From Chryseobacterium sp. SN22 (GTDB taxonomy: Bacteria > Bacteroidota > Bacteroidia > Flavobacteriales > Weeksellaceae), in contig NZ_VTSX01000008.1 of assembly GCF_008329705.1 (NCBI RefSeq), positions 1 through 64,000 on the forward strand: a DNA stretch of 64,000 bases, in the 5' to 3' direction. The notes below the pieces were generated by a model, which saw nothing but the letters and a program-made list of their open reading frames with translations, did not search any database and had not been told where the DNA came from. This document shows positions 34,000 to 42,558 of the stretch, one piece after another. Each line of letters starts with the position of its first letter. The stretch's first letter is position 1. A program made the translations under genes and the position numbers.

Positions 34000-34521
34000 A
34001 TGAAATTGATAAAAGCTACGGAAAAAGACATTTCTGTAATTCAGGATCTGGCAAGAAGATCATGGGAACATGCTTATGCCGAACTACTTTCCGGTGAACA
34101 GATGGAATATATGCTTTCCACTATGTATTCAGCAGAAGAAATTGCAGTACAATTGCAGCAACCCTGTTACCATTATTATCTAATTAAAGATGAAAGCAAC
34201 GATTCGTATGACGGTTTTATCGGCTATGAGAACAGCTATGAAGAAAATACAACGAAGCTTCACCGGATTTATCTGATTCCTGAAAGCAAAGGGAAAGGAG
34301 CAGGAAAAAGCGCTCTCGGATTTTTAAAGGAAAAAGTAGCCCAATATGGGGACAGCAGGATTATTCTGAATGTAAACAAATATAACCAGGCGAGAAATTT
34401 CTATGAATCACAGGGTTTCAGTGTTTATGATGAAGGCGTGTTTGACATCGGGAACGGCTTTGTAATGGATGATTACCTGATGGAATTTTATCTTGAAAAT
34501 CAGGGAATTGAAAATTTTTAA
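34000..34521 (+). CDS. GNAT family acetyltransferase
   Basis: Acetyltransferase of 173 residues. The N-terminus (KLIKATEKDISVIQDLARRSWEHAYAELLSGEQMEYML) resembles PaiA-type spermidine/thialysine acetyltransferases and related peptide acetyltransferases. The acetyl-CoA loop is RIYLIPESKGKGAGKSAL (about 90-107), and ILNVNKYNQARNFYESQGFSVYDE is a typical motif B region. The sequence ends close to the canonical length, so it is intact. The substrate is not known; polyamines or amino acids are possible. Upstream, AATCTTTG near 33958 is a weak -7 element. An 829-base gene-free stretch follows. Confidence 0.85.
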   Translation: MKLIKATEKDISVIQDLARRSWEHAYAELLSGEQMEYMLSTMYSAEEIAVQLQQPCYHYYLIKDESNDSYDGFIGYENSYEENTTKLHRIYLIPESKGKGAGKSALGFLKEKVAQYGDSRIILNVNKYNQARNFYESQGFSVYDEGVFDIGNGFVMDDYLMEFYLENQGIENF

Positions 34522-34561
34522 AAATAATTTAATATTTCTATTAAAAGTGATTTATAATTTG

Positions 34562-34704
34562 TATATTTGCTGCAGAACCAAATCACGTATAACAATACAT
34601 TCATATGCTTGGTGCTAAGCTGTTTTAGCTTTTTATCAGTATATTTTTTTCATCCTTAGTGTTTAAATTCCTGTATTTATCAATAAATGCAGGAGTTTTT
34701 TTTT
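34562..34704 (+). ncRNA. Candidate small RNA, about 130 nt
   Basis: TATATTTG at 34562-34569 predicts a start near 34576. A strong terminator at 34669-34694 (11-bp stem, UCAA loop) followed by nine T residues ends the unit at about 34704. No ORF longer than seven codons follows an ATG. An internal GCTAAG/TTAGC hairpin is visible near 34615-34630. The -33 element is weak (TTA at 34541). I do not recognise an RNA family. Confidence 0.4.
34669..34704 (+). terminator. Terminator of the candidate small RNA
   Basis: TCCTGTATTTA pairs with TAAATGCAGGA (11 bp with one G-U pair, 4-base loop), followed by G and nine T. Confidence 0.8.
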
Positions 34705-34852
34705 GTCATAACCCCTATGGAAATGAAGATGGCAATTAATTAATACGTTGAAAAACAATCACATCATCTGCGATCATCAGATGATAATCTCACATGTACG
34801 ACCGGATAAAAATAATTTATCATAAAAGTGTGAAAAAAACTTATTAATTATT

Positions 34853-35352
34853 TTGCAGTTAAAATTATTGTATTATCTTTGTGGTATAATATTCACATGA
34901 TAGTGATAATTGGTATCGGATGGTTACGGATATTCAGGTAATTTTTGTAACTTTTGGATAGTAAACCGTAAGAATTTGTTTCGTATACGGAACAGCTTAT
35001 ATAAATCACAATGTTAGTTTAAACAAAATGAATTTAAATTTCCAATTTAGAAAGCGCAGGAGATCTTTAAACAAAACGGTACAATCATGAAAACTTGAAA
35101 GTAGTCGGAAGGTATAATATTCGTTTCATTACCAGCCTTTCGGTGAATATCAGTTAGTTTTTATAATAACAAGTTGGAATATAATTCATTTTGTTTTTTA
35201 CTTTATGAAGCTTAACCCAATCACATTAAATAAATATTTTCACACCAAATCACAAAATATTAAAGTAATTATCATCGAAGTAAAGTAATTTCTTCAAATA
35301 ACAGTTTTATAAGGGGAACCGCATGGAGATTAAATCTTTGTGCGGTTTTTTT
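34853..35352 (+). ncRNA. Candidate long non-coding or small-ORF transcript
   Basis: TTG at 34853-34855, an 18-base spacer and TATCTTTG at 34874-34881 form a textbook promoter with start near 34888. A strong terminator (AACCGCA 35317-35323 / TGCGGTT 35341-35347, then T residues) ends it. The unit of about 460 bases is very AT-rich. The only ORFs are short: 14 codons from ATG 34897, and 20 codons at 35028-35090 giving a basic peptide (QFRKRRRSLNK). It does not show the signatures of tmRNA or RNase P RNA. It could be a regulatory RNA or encode a small peptide. Confidence 0.35.
35317..35352 (+). terminator. Terminator after the orphan transcript
   Basis: AACCGCA and TGCGGTT enclose a second small stem (AGATT/AATCT). 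A run of T residues follows on the plus strand, just before the convergent recG stop. Confidence 0.75.
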
Positions 35353-37435
35353 ATGAAATCTTACTCCATTTGTTTTTACCTTTATAATTTCTCAGGTAGT
35401 AATTTTTAATGATCTGATTGTCCTGCCTTGTAAGTAGAGGATCGGCTTCCAGAATTTTTTCCACAGTATTCTTGGTCGTCCGAATAATTGCTGAATCATT
35501 CACAAGATCCAGTTTTTTAAAATCGACGATACCGCTTTGCTGTGTCCCCAGAATATCTCCAGGACCTCGAAGCTGCATATCAACCTCGGAAATTTTAAAG
35601 CCGTCAGTACTTTCAACCATTGTTTTAATTCGGGTTCTGCTGTCTTTGGATAATTTATCGGAAGTCATCAGAATACAGTAGCTCTGCTCGGCGCCACGGC
35701 CTACACGTCCCCGCAGCTGATGAAGCTGTGAAAGGCCGAACCTTTCCGAACTTTCAATTACCATAACCGAAGCATTCGGAACATTTACACCGACTTCAAT
35801 TACAGTGGTTGCCACCATAATCTGGGCATTGCCGGAAGCGAAATATGTCATCGCCGCATCTTTTTCATCAGGTTTCATTTTTCCATGGAGCATGGTTACA
35901 TTATATTTTGAAAAATTATCCATGATATTCTCCATTCCTTCCATCAGGTTTCTGTAATCCAGTGTTTCCGATTCTTCAATCAGAGGATACACAAAATAAA
36001 TCTGCCGTCCTTTCAGGATTTCTTCACGGCAAAAATCGTAGACATATGCCCGGTCTTTTTCCCTTCGGTGTGCGGTAATAATTGGTTTTCGGCCAATAGG
36101 AAGCTCATCGATCACCGAGACATCAAGATCTGAGTAAAAACTCATGGCCAGGGTCCGCGGAATAGGGGTGGCCGTCATGACCAGGATGTGCGGCGGAATT
36201 TTATTTTTTGCCCAGAGTTTTGCCCGCTGCGCCACGCCGAAGCGATGCTGCTCATCTATAATGGCAAGCCCTAAATTTTTAAATTTAACCTTATCTTCCA
36301 GAATTGCATGGGTTCCTACCAGAATAGAAAGTTCGCCGGATTCCAGTTCATTATGAATAATATTGCGCTCTGATTTTTTGCTGGAGCCCGTTAAAAGCCG
36401 GACACGGACTTCTGTGTTTTCCAGAAGCTCCTTAATACCGTTATAATGCTGCTGGGCCAGAATTTCTGTCGGGGCCATAATGCAGCTCTGAAAACCGTTG
36501 TCTTTGGCGATCAGCATGGTAAGGAGTGCGACCATGGTCTTTCCTGAACCCACATCTCCCTGCAATAATCTGTTCATCTGAATCGGCCGCTTCATATCCA
36601 TACGGATTTCCTTCAGTACCCTTTTTTGGGCCCCGGTGAGTTCAAACGGAAGATGATTTTCATAAAAATCATTGAAACAATCTCCGATTACCGGAAAAGG
36701 ATTTCCGGCAGTATGGGTTTTATGATGCAGCTTCTTCAGACCGAATCCCAGCTGAAAAAAGAAAGACTCCTCAAATTTGAGACGGTAGTTGGCCTTTTCA
36801 AAATGATCCATATCCTTCGGGAAATGGATGTTGAGATAAGTATGCTGTCTGGATAAAAACTTAAAAGCTTTCATCAGGTAATCCGGAAAATTCTCATAGA
36901 TCAGATTCGGGATTTCCTTACATATATTTTTTATAACCATCTGAAAGAACCTTTGATTCAGCCCTCGTTTGGTTAATTTTTCAGAACTCGGATAGATGGG
37001 TCTCAACCGTTTTTCGGTATCTTTTTTTTCTTCGACTTCGATTTCCGGATGCGGCATGGAAAACTGATGGTTGAAAACATTGATTTTCCCGAAAATATAA
37101 ACTTCTTTATTCACCGGAAGCTGCTCTTTCAGCCATTTGGAGTATTGAAACCAGACAAGGTCCATAGACCCGGTATCGTCATTGAATTTGGCAGAAAGCC
37201 TTTTTATTTTTCCGGTCTGTATTTCCTGAACATTGGTAATTCTTCCTTTCAGCTGCACATCAGTCGTCAGATCGCTTAGTTCGGCAATTTTATGTACTTT
37301 GCTCTTGTCCAGATAGCGGATGGGAAAGAAGTTCAGAAGATCTTCCACCGTGGAAATTCCCAATACACTTTTGATGAGCTTGGCTTTTTCGGGACCGATC
37401 CCTTTCACATATTCTATGGAAGTTTCTAACGTCAT
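35351..37435 (-). CDS. recG: ATP-dependent DNA helicase RecG
   Basis: Helicase of 694 residues that remodels stalled replication forks and branched DNA. The N-terminal wedge/OB domain comes first (VKGIGPEKAKLIKSVLGI, then VQLKGRITNVQEIQTG). The superfamily 2 motor follows, with Walker A LLQGDVGSGKTMVAL, the Walker B box DEQHRFGV, the TATPIPRT motif and QLRGRVGRGAEQSYC. The C-terminal TRG-type segment (DVQLRGPG-like MQLRGPGDILGTQQSG) is complete. It lies downstream of the thioredoxin gene but a terminator separates the two, so recG probably has its own promoter. Confidence 0.96.
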   Translation of the reverse strand: MTLETSIEYVKGIGPEKAKLIKSVLGISTVEDLLNFFPIRYLDKSKVHKIAELSDLTTDVQLKGRITNVQEIQTGKIKRLSAKFNDDTGSMDLVWFQYSKWLKEQLPVNKEVYIFGKINVFNHQFSMPHPEIEVEEKKDTEKRLRPIYPSSEKLTKRGLNQRFFQMVIKNICKEIPNLIYENFPDYLMKAFKFLSRQHTYLNIHFPKDMDHFEKANYRLKFEESFFFQLGFGLKKLHHKTHTAGNPFPVIGDCFNDFYENHLPFELTGAQKRVLKEIRMDMKRPIQMNRLLQGDVGSGKTMVALLTMLIAKDNGFQSCIMAPTEILAQQHYNGIKELLENTEVRVRLLTGSSKKSERNIIHNELESGELSILVGTHAILEDKVKFKNLGLAIIDEQHRFGVAQRAKLWAKNKIPPHILVMTATPIPRTLAMSFYSDLDVSVIDELPIGRKPIITAHRREKDRAYVYDFCREEILKGRQIYFVYPLIEESETLDYRNLMEGMENIMDNFSKYNVTMLHGKMKPDEKDAAMTYFASGNAQIMVATTVIEVGVNVPNASVMVIESSERFGLSQLHQLRGRVGRGAEQSYCILMTSDKLSKDSRTRIKTMVESTDGFKISEVDMQLRGPGDILGTQQSGIVDFKKLDLVNDSAIIRTTKNTVEKILEADPLLTRQDNQIIKNYYLRNYKGKNKWSKIS

Positions 37436-37478
37436 TTTTAAAGAACCACGAATTTCGGGAAAAATTAGAAATTAAAAA

Positions 37479-37502
37479 AGACTTTCGGGTCTGAAAGTCT
37501 TG
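37479..37502 (-). terminator. Terminator at the end of the thioredoxin gene
   Basis: On the minus strand AAGACTTTC and GAAAGTCTT form a 9-bp stem with a 6-base loop, followed by TTTTTAATT. It lies six bases past the stop at 37508 and ahead of recG. Confidence 0.85.
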
Positions 37503-37507
37503 TAAGG

Positions 37508-38041
37508 TTAATCTTTTATTTTAGATTTAAATTTTTTCTGATAATCTTCCCATTGCTCCCGGGAACGGATTTTTTTGAAAAGGTCTTTGCAGATAAACTC
37601 GAGATAGGGCTCCAGCTCTTTGGCTGAAAGCTCACCCTGCAGAATGGTAATGGGATTGCCTTTTTCATCAAGAAAAACCGTGCTTGGAACGGCCCCTACA
37701 TTCATATACTGGGTAAATTCATGCAAAGAGTTTCGGCCTTTTTTGTGTTCCTTGTTGTCATTGGAAAACTTCCTGCCAAAAATTTCAATGGTTTTCTTCT
37801 CTTCTGCATTGAATTTTACAGAATAATAATTTTCATTTAAAATATCAGCAATTACCTGGTGGCCATAGGTCTTTTTATCCATGATCTTACATGGGCCGCA
37901 CCAGTCTGCGTAAAAATCAATCAGTATTTTTTTAGGCTTCTCTTTCTGTGCTTTCAGGGCTTCTTCAATGGTCATCCATTTTACCTGTGCGGAACTGAAA
38001 GTCAGCCAAAACAGGCAGATGATGATTATCACTTTTTTCAT
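37508..38041 (-). CDS. Thioredoxin-fold exported protein
   Basis: Protein of 177 residues with a signal peptide (MKKVIIIICLFWLTFSSAQ), so it acts in the periplasm. The active site is WCGPC (47-51) in LIDFYADWCGPCKIMDKKTY, followed by a cis-proline segment VGAVPSTVFLDEKGNP. It resembles the DUF255-like/thiol:disulfide interchange type with an inserted charged loop (KFSNDNKEHKKGRNS). It would reduce or exchange disulfides in exported proteins. It lies between recG and the POT transporter genes with its own terminator. Confidence 0.88.
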   Translation of the reverse strand: MKKVIIIICLFWLTFSSAQVKWMTIEEALKAQKEKPKKILIDFYADWCGPCKIMDKKTYGHQVIADILNENYYSVKFNAEEKKTIEIFGRKFSNDNKEHKKGRNSLHEFTQYMNVGAVPSTVFLDEKGNPITILQGELSAKELEPYLEFICKDLFKKIRSREQWEDYQKKFKSKIKD

Positions 38042-38079
38042 GATTTGGTATTTTAAGTAAAAGTAAGCATTTGCTCCGT

Positions 38080-39591
38080 CTATTTTACATCCTGCATCAA
38101 TTTTTTTACAAGAGGAGAAATGATGATTAATACAACTCCGGCGATCACGGCATATAATCCTAATTGTTTATAACCGTCGGTATACGTAATCAGCGCATCA
38201 TAATTGGTAGATCCTTCTTTCGCTGTTGCAAGGCCTGCTCCGATAATTCCTGCGACATACTGGCCGTAAGCAGAAGCCAGAAACCACATGCCCATCATCA
38301 TTCCCTGAAGGTTTTTGGTGGAAAGTTTTGTCATGATCGATAATCCGATAGGAGAGAGGCAGAGCTCTCCCAAGGTAATTACCAGTAAGGCAATAGTGAA
38401 AAAGTTAAGCGAAGTAATCCCCTGTAGGTTTGCAAAAAATTTTGTCGCAAATAAAATATAGTATCCCAGGCCGAGGAATATGAATCCTAATCCGAATTTG
38501 ATGATGGTATTCGGTTCGATTTTTCTTTTATTCATCCAGATCCACAAAAGACCGATCAGCGGTGCAAGGAAAATAATGAAGAATGCCCCTCCGGAATTAT
38601 TGACCCCATTCGGATCCAGACCCAATAAATCTTTATTTAAATTTTTTGCAGCGAAAATACTTAAAGAACCACCGCTCTGCTCATAAATTCCCCAGAATAA
38701 AATGGAAAATAATATGAATACCAGAGCTGCCCAGAGTTTCTTACGCTCTGAAGCAGTCACTTTAGTCATTTCATAAAATAAATAGATCAATGTTAAAGGT
38801 CCGACAGTCCACATAAAATAATCGGTATACTCAGTTTTTGCCACCATAACCATAATGACCGGTACAAAAATCAGGGATAAAACATAAACGCCGTATTCCA
38901 CCCATTTTGGGATAGGAGCTGATTGCGTTTCATTTTCAGGATGCCCCGGCTGAAGTCCGATCGGGCCCAGCATTTTTTGAGTAAAGACGAAATTGATTAA
39001 GCTTATAACCATGACAATGGCTGCAAGTCCGAAAGCAACATTCCATCGTAAAGCTTCTGGAATGACTTTCGCTAAAATCTCACCTTTCCCGATGGCAATG
39101 CAAAGATATCCTCCAAGCAGGGCTCCAAGGTTAATTCCCGCATAGAAAAGCGAAAACCCTGCATCTGCCCTTGAGTCGTTCGGTTTATAGAGTTGGCCGA
39201 CCATCGATGAAATATTCGGTTTGAAGAAGCCGGTACCCACAACGGTAAACGCAATGCCTAAGAAGAAAAACTGATGCGGGTCCGCTGCGAGAATCAAGCT
39301 TCCGATAATCATCAGAAGCCCGCCCCAAAACAGGGATTTCCTGAATCCGAGGATCTTATCAGCAAATAAACCGCCGATGAAGGTAAAAGCATATACAAAA
39401 GCCTGAGTGGCGCCGTATTGAAGATTGGCTTCACTTTCATGAAAATTAAGCTGGGAGATCATAAAGAAAACCAGCATACCTCTCATTCCGTAGAAACAGA
39501 AGCGTTCCCACATTTCAGAAAAGAAAAGGCTCCAGATCTGCTTCGGGTATTTTCCTTTAAAATCTTGTATTTCGTCTAAAGTTAAATTCAT
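38080..39591 (-). CDS. POT family peptide transporter 1
   Basis: Proton-coupled oligopeptide transporter (PTR2/DtpT family) of the inner membrane, 503 residues with about 12-14 helices. The family signature ExxERFxxYG is present (EMWERFCFYGMRGML, about 27-41). The second signature, GTGFFKPNISSMVGQLY, and the conserved FYAGINLGA follow. It imports di- and tripeptides with protons. It is the most downstream of three paralogous genes in this region (38080, 40672, 42559), all on the minus strand, which diverged well beyond recent duplication. The YhcG-type gene 39614 ends 22 bases upstream of its start region. Confidence 0.92.
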   Translation of the reverse strand: MNLTLDEIQDFKGKYPKQIWSLFFSEMWERFCFYGMRGMLVFFMISQLNFHESEANLQYGATQAFVYAFTFIGGLFADKILGFRKSLFWGGLLMIIGSLILAADPHQFFFLGIAFTVVGTGFFKPNISSMVGQLYKPNDSRADAGFSLFYAGINLGALLGGYLCIAIGKGEILAKVIPEALRWNVAFGLAAIVMVISLINFVFTQKMLGPIGLQPGHPENETQSAPIPKWVEYGVYVLSLIFVPVIMVMVAKTEYTDYFMWTVGPLTLIYLFYEMTKVTASERKKLWAALVFILFSILFWGIYEQSGGSLSIFAAKNLNKDLLGLDPNGVNNSGGAFFIIFLAPLIGLLWIWMNKRKIEPNTIIKFGLGFIFLGLGYYILFATKFFANLQGITSLNFFTIALLVITLGELCLSPIGLSIMTKLSTKNLQGMMMGMWFLASAYGQYVAGIIGAGLATAKEGSTNYDALITYTDGYKQLGLYAVIAGVVLIIISPLVKKLMQDVK

Positions 39592-39613
39592 AATTGTATG
39601 ATGGAATTTTTAA

Positions 39614-40606
39614 TTAAAAGTTGGTTTGGTCATCCTGACCCAGTTCAAAACGGATGCGGTCCTCGTCGATGAGCTGTTTTAATTCTTCTTCCTTTGGAAG
39701 ATAGAGAAGGTATTTGCTGGCAAAAAGATTATTCTTGTCATTGAGAACGGAATATTTTACAATCGTTTCATCCTTTTCAGAGCACAATAAAATGCCGATG
39801 GTAGGATTATCCCCTTCGCCACGTTTAAGATCGTCGTACATTCTTACATACATGTCGATTTGCCCGATATCCTGATGGGAAAGCTCACCGGTTTTCAGGT
39901 CGATGATAACGAAGCATTTTAAAATATAATTGTAAAATACAAGATCAATATAAAAATCGGAAGTATCGGTGGCAATATGCTGCTGCCTGGCTACGAAAGC
40001 AAAACCTTTCCCGAATTCCAGTAAGAATTTCTGAAGGTGATCGATAATGGCTGTTTCAAGATCCTTTTCGGAAATCTTTTCATCCGGCTTTAATCCGAGG
40101 AATTCAAAAATATAGGGGTCTTTAAGTACGTTATGGATCGTTTCAGTCGTGTTTTCCGTATGTTTCAGCACTCTTTCATATGCCAGGGCATTGATCTGAC
40201 GTTTTAGGTCTCTCGAGTTCCAGTTATTTTGGATGGATTCGTTAATGTAGTAGTTGATTTTATGCTGATTGTTAAGCCTTATTAACAGTCTGTAGTGGGT
40301 CCAGCTCAATTCGTGACGCAATGCGTCACATATTGGAAATACCTGATAAAAAGATCTCATGTTTCTTAAATTACTTTCATCAAACCCTTTTCCAAACTCA
40401 GGCGTTAACCTTTTAGAAAGATTTTTCAGGGTATATTTTCCGTATGCAGCACGTTCTTTTCCTTTCTGTTCATCTTCAACAATCAGTTTCCCGATCTGCC
40501 AATAGGTAAGCAGCAGGGTAGAATTGGCCATACGGAACATCTTTTCGCGCGACTGTATAATAATTTCTTTTACCGACTGAAATAAAGAATCCTCAGAAAT
40601 TTCCAT
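39614..40606 (-). CDS. YhcG/DUF1016 family PDDEXK nuclease
   Basis: Protein of 330 residues from ATG 40606 (MEISEDSLFQ); the longer open frame to 40744 runs into the transporter gene and its terminator and is not used. The N-terminal DUF1016 helical domain includes LTYWQIGKLIVEDEQKG and ELSWTHYRLLIRL. The C-terminal PDDEXK-type nuclease domain has YIDLVFYNYILKCFVIIDLKTGEL, with Asp, Asp and Lys in the expected order, and a conserved DIGQIDMYVRMYDD. Family members are linked to recombination, mobile DNA and defence islands. It sits alone between two peptide transporters, which suggests insertion. A minus-strand terminator ends only 17 bases upstream of its ATG. Confidence 0.88.
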   Translation of the reverse strand: MEISEDSLFQSVKEIIIQSREKMFRMANSTLLLTYWQIGKLIVEDEQKGKERAAYGKYTLKNLSKRLTPEFGKGFDESNLRNMRSFYQVFPICDALRHELSWTHYRLLIRLNNQHKINYYINESIQNNWNSRDLKRQINALAYERVLKHTENTTETIHNVLKDPYIFEFLGLKPDEKISEKDLETAIIDHLQKFLLEFGKGFAFVARQQHIATDTSDFYIDLVFYNYILKCFVIIDLKTGELSHQDIGQIDMYVRMYDDLKRGEGDNPTIGILLCSEKDETIVKYSVLNDKNNLFASKYLLYLPKEEELKQLIDEDRIRFELGQDDQTNF

Positions 40607-40622
40607 CTTACGAAAATAAAAA

Positions 40623-40646
40623 AAACCTCTGACTTGGCAGAGGTTT
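40623..40646 (-). terminator. Terminator after POT transporter 2, before the nuclease ATG
   Basis: AAACCTCTG and CAGAGGTTT form a 9-bp stem with a 6-base loop. On the minus strand eight T residues follow. It lies between the POT gene stop (40672) and the YhcG-type ATG at 40606, so read-through into the nuclease gene should be low. Confidence 0.85.
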
Positions 40647-40671
40647 ACAATATATTTTATTTTAATGCAGA

Positions 40672-42426
40672 TTAGTTTACACCGTGCATCATTTTCTTTA
40701 AAATAGGTGAAATTAAAGCCAGAATAACGGCTGCAATCCCACACAGCACCACGAATACCATGAAGAATTCAAACAGGTTGTGGATTTCAAATCCTGCAAA
40801 AGTCGGGTTTTCCAAAGGCAGCTGTGCCTTTTCGAAAGCGGCAACCTGCTCTGGGTTCAAGGTTACTTTTTTATCAAGGACATCCTGAAGGTTCACGCCG
40901 ATTTCCTGGGCTTTGGAGAATTTGTCTCCTGTAGCCGGAATCAAAGCTCCTAACGAACCCGCCAAAGCATATCCTGCCGCATTGGAAATAAAGAATACCC
41001 CGTAGAGCAATGAAGCGAATCTTTTCGGAGCCAGTTTACCTACTAATGATAAACCGATCGGCGAAAGGCAAAGTTCACCACAAGTCTGGATGAAGTATAA
41101 TAACATTAACCATTTGATGGCCAATAATCCTGAGTTCCCAAGATCTTTTACGTTATGGGCAATAATGAAATAACTTAAAGCGATCAGGGCAAGACCCATG
41201 GCCTGTTTCATCGGAGAAACCGGCTCTTTTCCTTTTGCTCTCAGTTTATCCCAAAGCAAACTGAAAGGAACTGCCAGGGCAACAACGAAGATCCCGTTGA
41301 AAATCTGTACCATGGAAGGCGGCATATTCCATCCTAAAATATTTCTGTCGGTTTGGTTATCTGCAATAAAGGTCAGTGAAGAACCAGCCTGCTCAAAAGC
41401 GGCCCAGAAGAAAATAATAAAGAACGATACGATATAGATTACCCAGATTCTCTGTCTTTCAATTTTATTTTCAGCAGAGCTCATGATCAGAAATGCCAGG
41501 GAAATACCGGCAGCATAAATGAAAGGATAAATAATTCCTTTGATCAGCTGACCCATTTCTACCGCATTGAAACCGAATTCACCTACTAAAAGATACCGGA
41601 AAGCAAAGAATAAAATAACAAACAGGACGCCTGTAATACCTAAGGCTGCTCCTGAGAACTTAGCCGTTTGAGTTTCTCCTTCTTCAAAGTCTGCACTGGT
41701 ATTATTTTTCGGTAGTCCACCGATCGGTCTTCCTTCCGGAGTAACTACATATTTGTTTTTAAGAATAAAGAACGTAATGGTACCGATAATCATGGCAATT
41801 GAAGCGGCCAGGAATCCCCATTTGAAAGCAAATATATCCCTTACACCGGTGGTCGCATCTTTCACGTCTCCTACATAAGGACAAATAAACTGGCCCAGGA
41901 ACGCACCGATGTTGATCCCCATATAGAAGATGGTAAATGCAGAATCCAATTTGGATTTTTCCTGCTTCGGATAAAGGCTTCCCACCATCGAAGAAATGTT
42001 CGGTTTGAAAAATCCGTTACCGAAAATGATAATGAATAAAGCCAGCCACATGAATGTTTTGGCGCTGTCTATGCTTCCGGAAAATGTTGAAGCACTGATA
42101 AAAAGCAAAAACTGCCCAATGGCCATTAACGACCCTCCAATCAGGATAGCATTCCGGTTACCGATGTATTTGTCGGCAATAAACCCACCCAAAAGCGGGG
42201 TAAGATAACACAAAGCTAAGAATCCGCCGTAGATGATTGCTGCATCCGCTTCTTTTATCAATAGGGAGTTTACCATAAAGAGCGTCAGAAGGGCTCTCAT
42301 CCCATAAAAATTGAAACGCTCCCACATTTCGGTTCCGAAAAGAACCCATAATCCTTTTGGATGTTTGGAACCTTTATTCTCCACAAATTCATCCTGTTTC
42401 GGACTTAATGCATCAATATTATCCAT
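40672..42426 (-). CDS. POT family peptide transporter 2
   Basis: Second proton-coupled peptide transporter, 584 residues. The signature EMWERFNFYGMRALL (about 30-44) and FGNGFFKPNISSMVGSLY are present, with FYMGINIGAFLGQFICPY. The extra length compared with transporter 1 comes from longer loops and a segment near the C-terminus (DKFSKAQEIGVNLQDVLDKKV) before the last helix. It probably differs in substrate preference. Its transcript ends in the strong terminator at 40623-40646. Upstream of the start no TAnnTTTG element is clear. Confidence 0.92.
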   Translation of the reverse strand: MDNIDALSPKQDEFVENKGSKHPKGLWVLFGTEMWERFNFYGMRALLTLFMVNSLLIKEADAAIIYGGFLALCYLTPLLGGFIADKYIGNRNAILIGGSLMAIGQFLLFISASTFSGSIDSAKTFMWLALFIIIFGNGFFKPNISSMVGSLYPKQEKSKLDSAFTIFYMGINIGAFLGQFICPYVGDVKDATTGVRDIFAFKWGFLAASIAMIIGTITFFILKNKYVVTPEGRPIGGLPKNNTSADFEEGETQTAKFSGAALGITGVLFVILFFAFRYLLVGEFGFNAVEMGQLIKGIIYPFIYAAGISLAFLIMSSAENKIERQRIWVIYIVSFFIIFFWAAFEQAGSSLTFIADNQTDRNILGWNMPPSMVQIFNGIFVVALAVPFSLLWDKLRAKGKEPVSPMKQAMGLALIALSYFIIAHNVKDLGNSGLLAIKWLMLLYFIQTCGELCLSPIGLSLVGKLAPKRFASLLYGVFFISNAAGYALAGSLGALIPATGDKFSKAQEIGVNLQDVLDKKVTLNPEQVAAFEKAQLPLENPTFAGFEIHNLFEFFMVFVVLCGIAAVILALISPILKKMMHGVN

Positions 42427-42511
42427 TTTCTATTGTTAATTTTTGTTAAGACTGACAAATATAGTTTTTTTTGTGTTTTCAGCAAGGTTTTAATTTTATA
42501 ATTCAATAAAA

Positions 42512-42536
42512 AAGCTGCAGGGTGTTTCTGCAGCTT
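42512..42536 (-). terminator. Terminator after POT transporter 3
   Basis: AAGCTGCAG and CTGCAGCTT form a perfect 9-bp stem with a 7-base loop. The minus strand continues TTTTTATT. It follows the stop at 42559. Confidence 0.85.
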
Positions 42537-42558
42537 GATTTGTTATTTAGGATGGTGA

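Noticed and set aside
34853..35352. tmRNA or RNase P RNA in the gap before recG
   Set aside because: No acceptor-like ends, no tag ORF with a typical ending, and none of the conserved RNase P sequence blocks.
40607..40744. 46-residue N-terminal extension of the YhcG-type nuclease
   Set aside because: It would be translated through the end of the POT gene and its terminator hairpin and has no family similarity. ATG 40606 fits the domain start.
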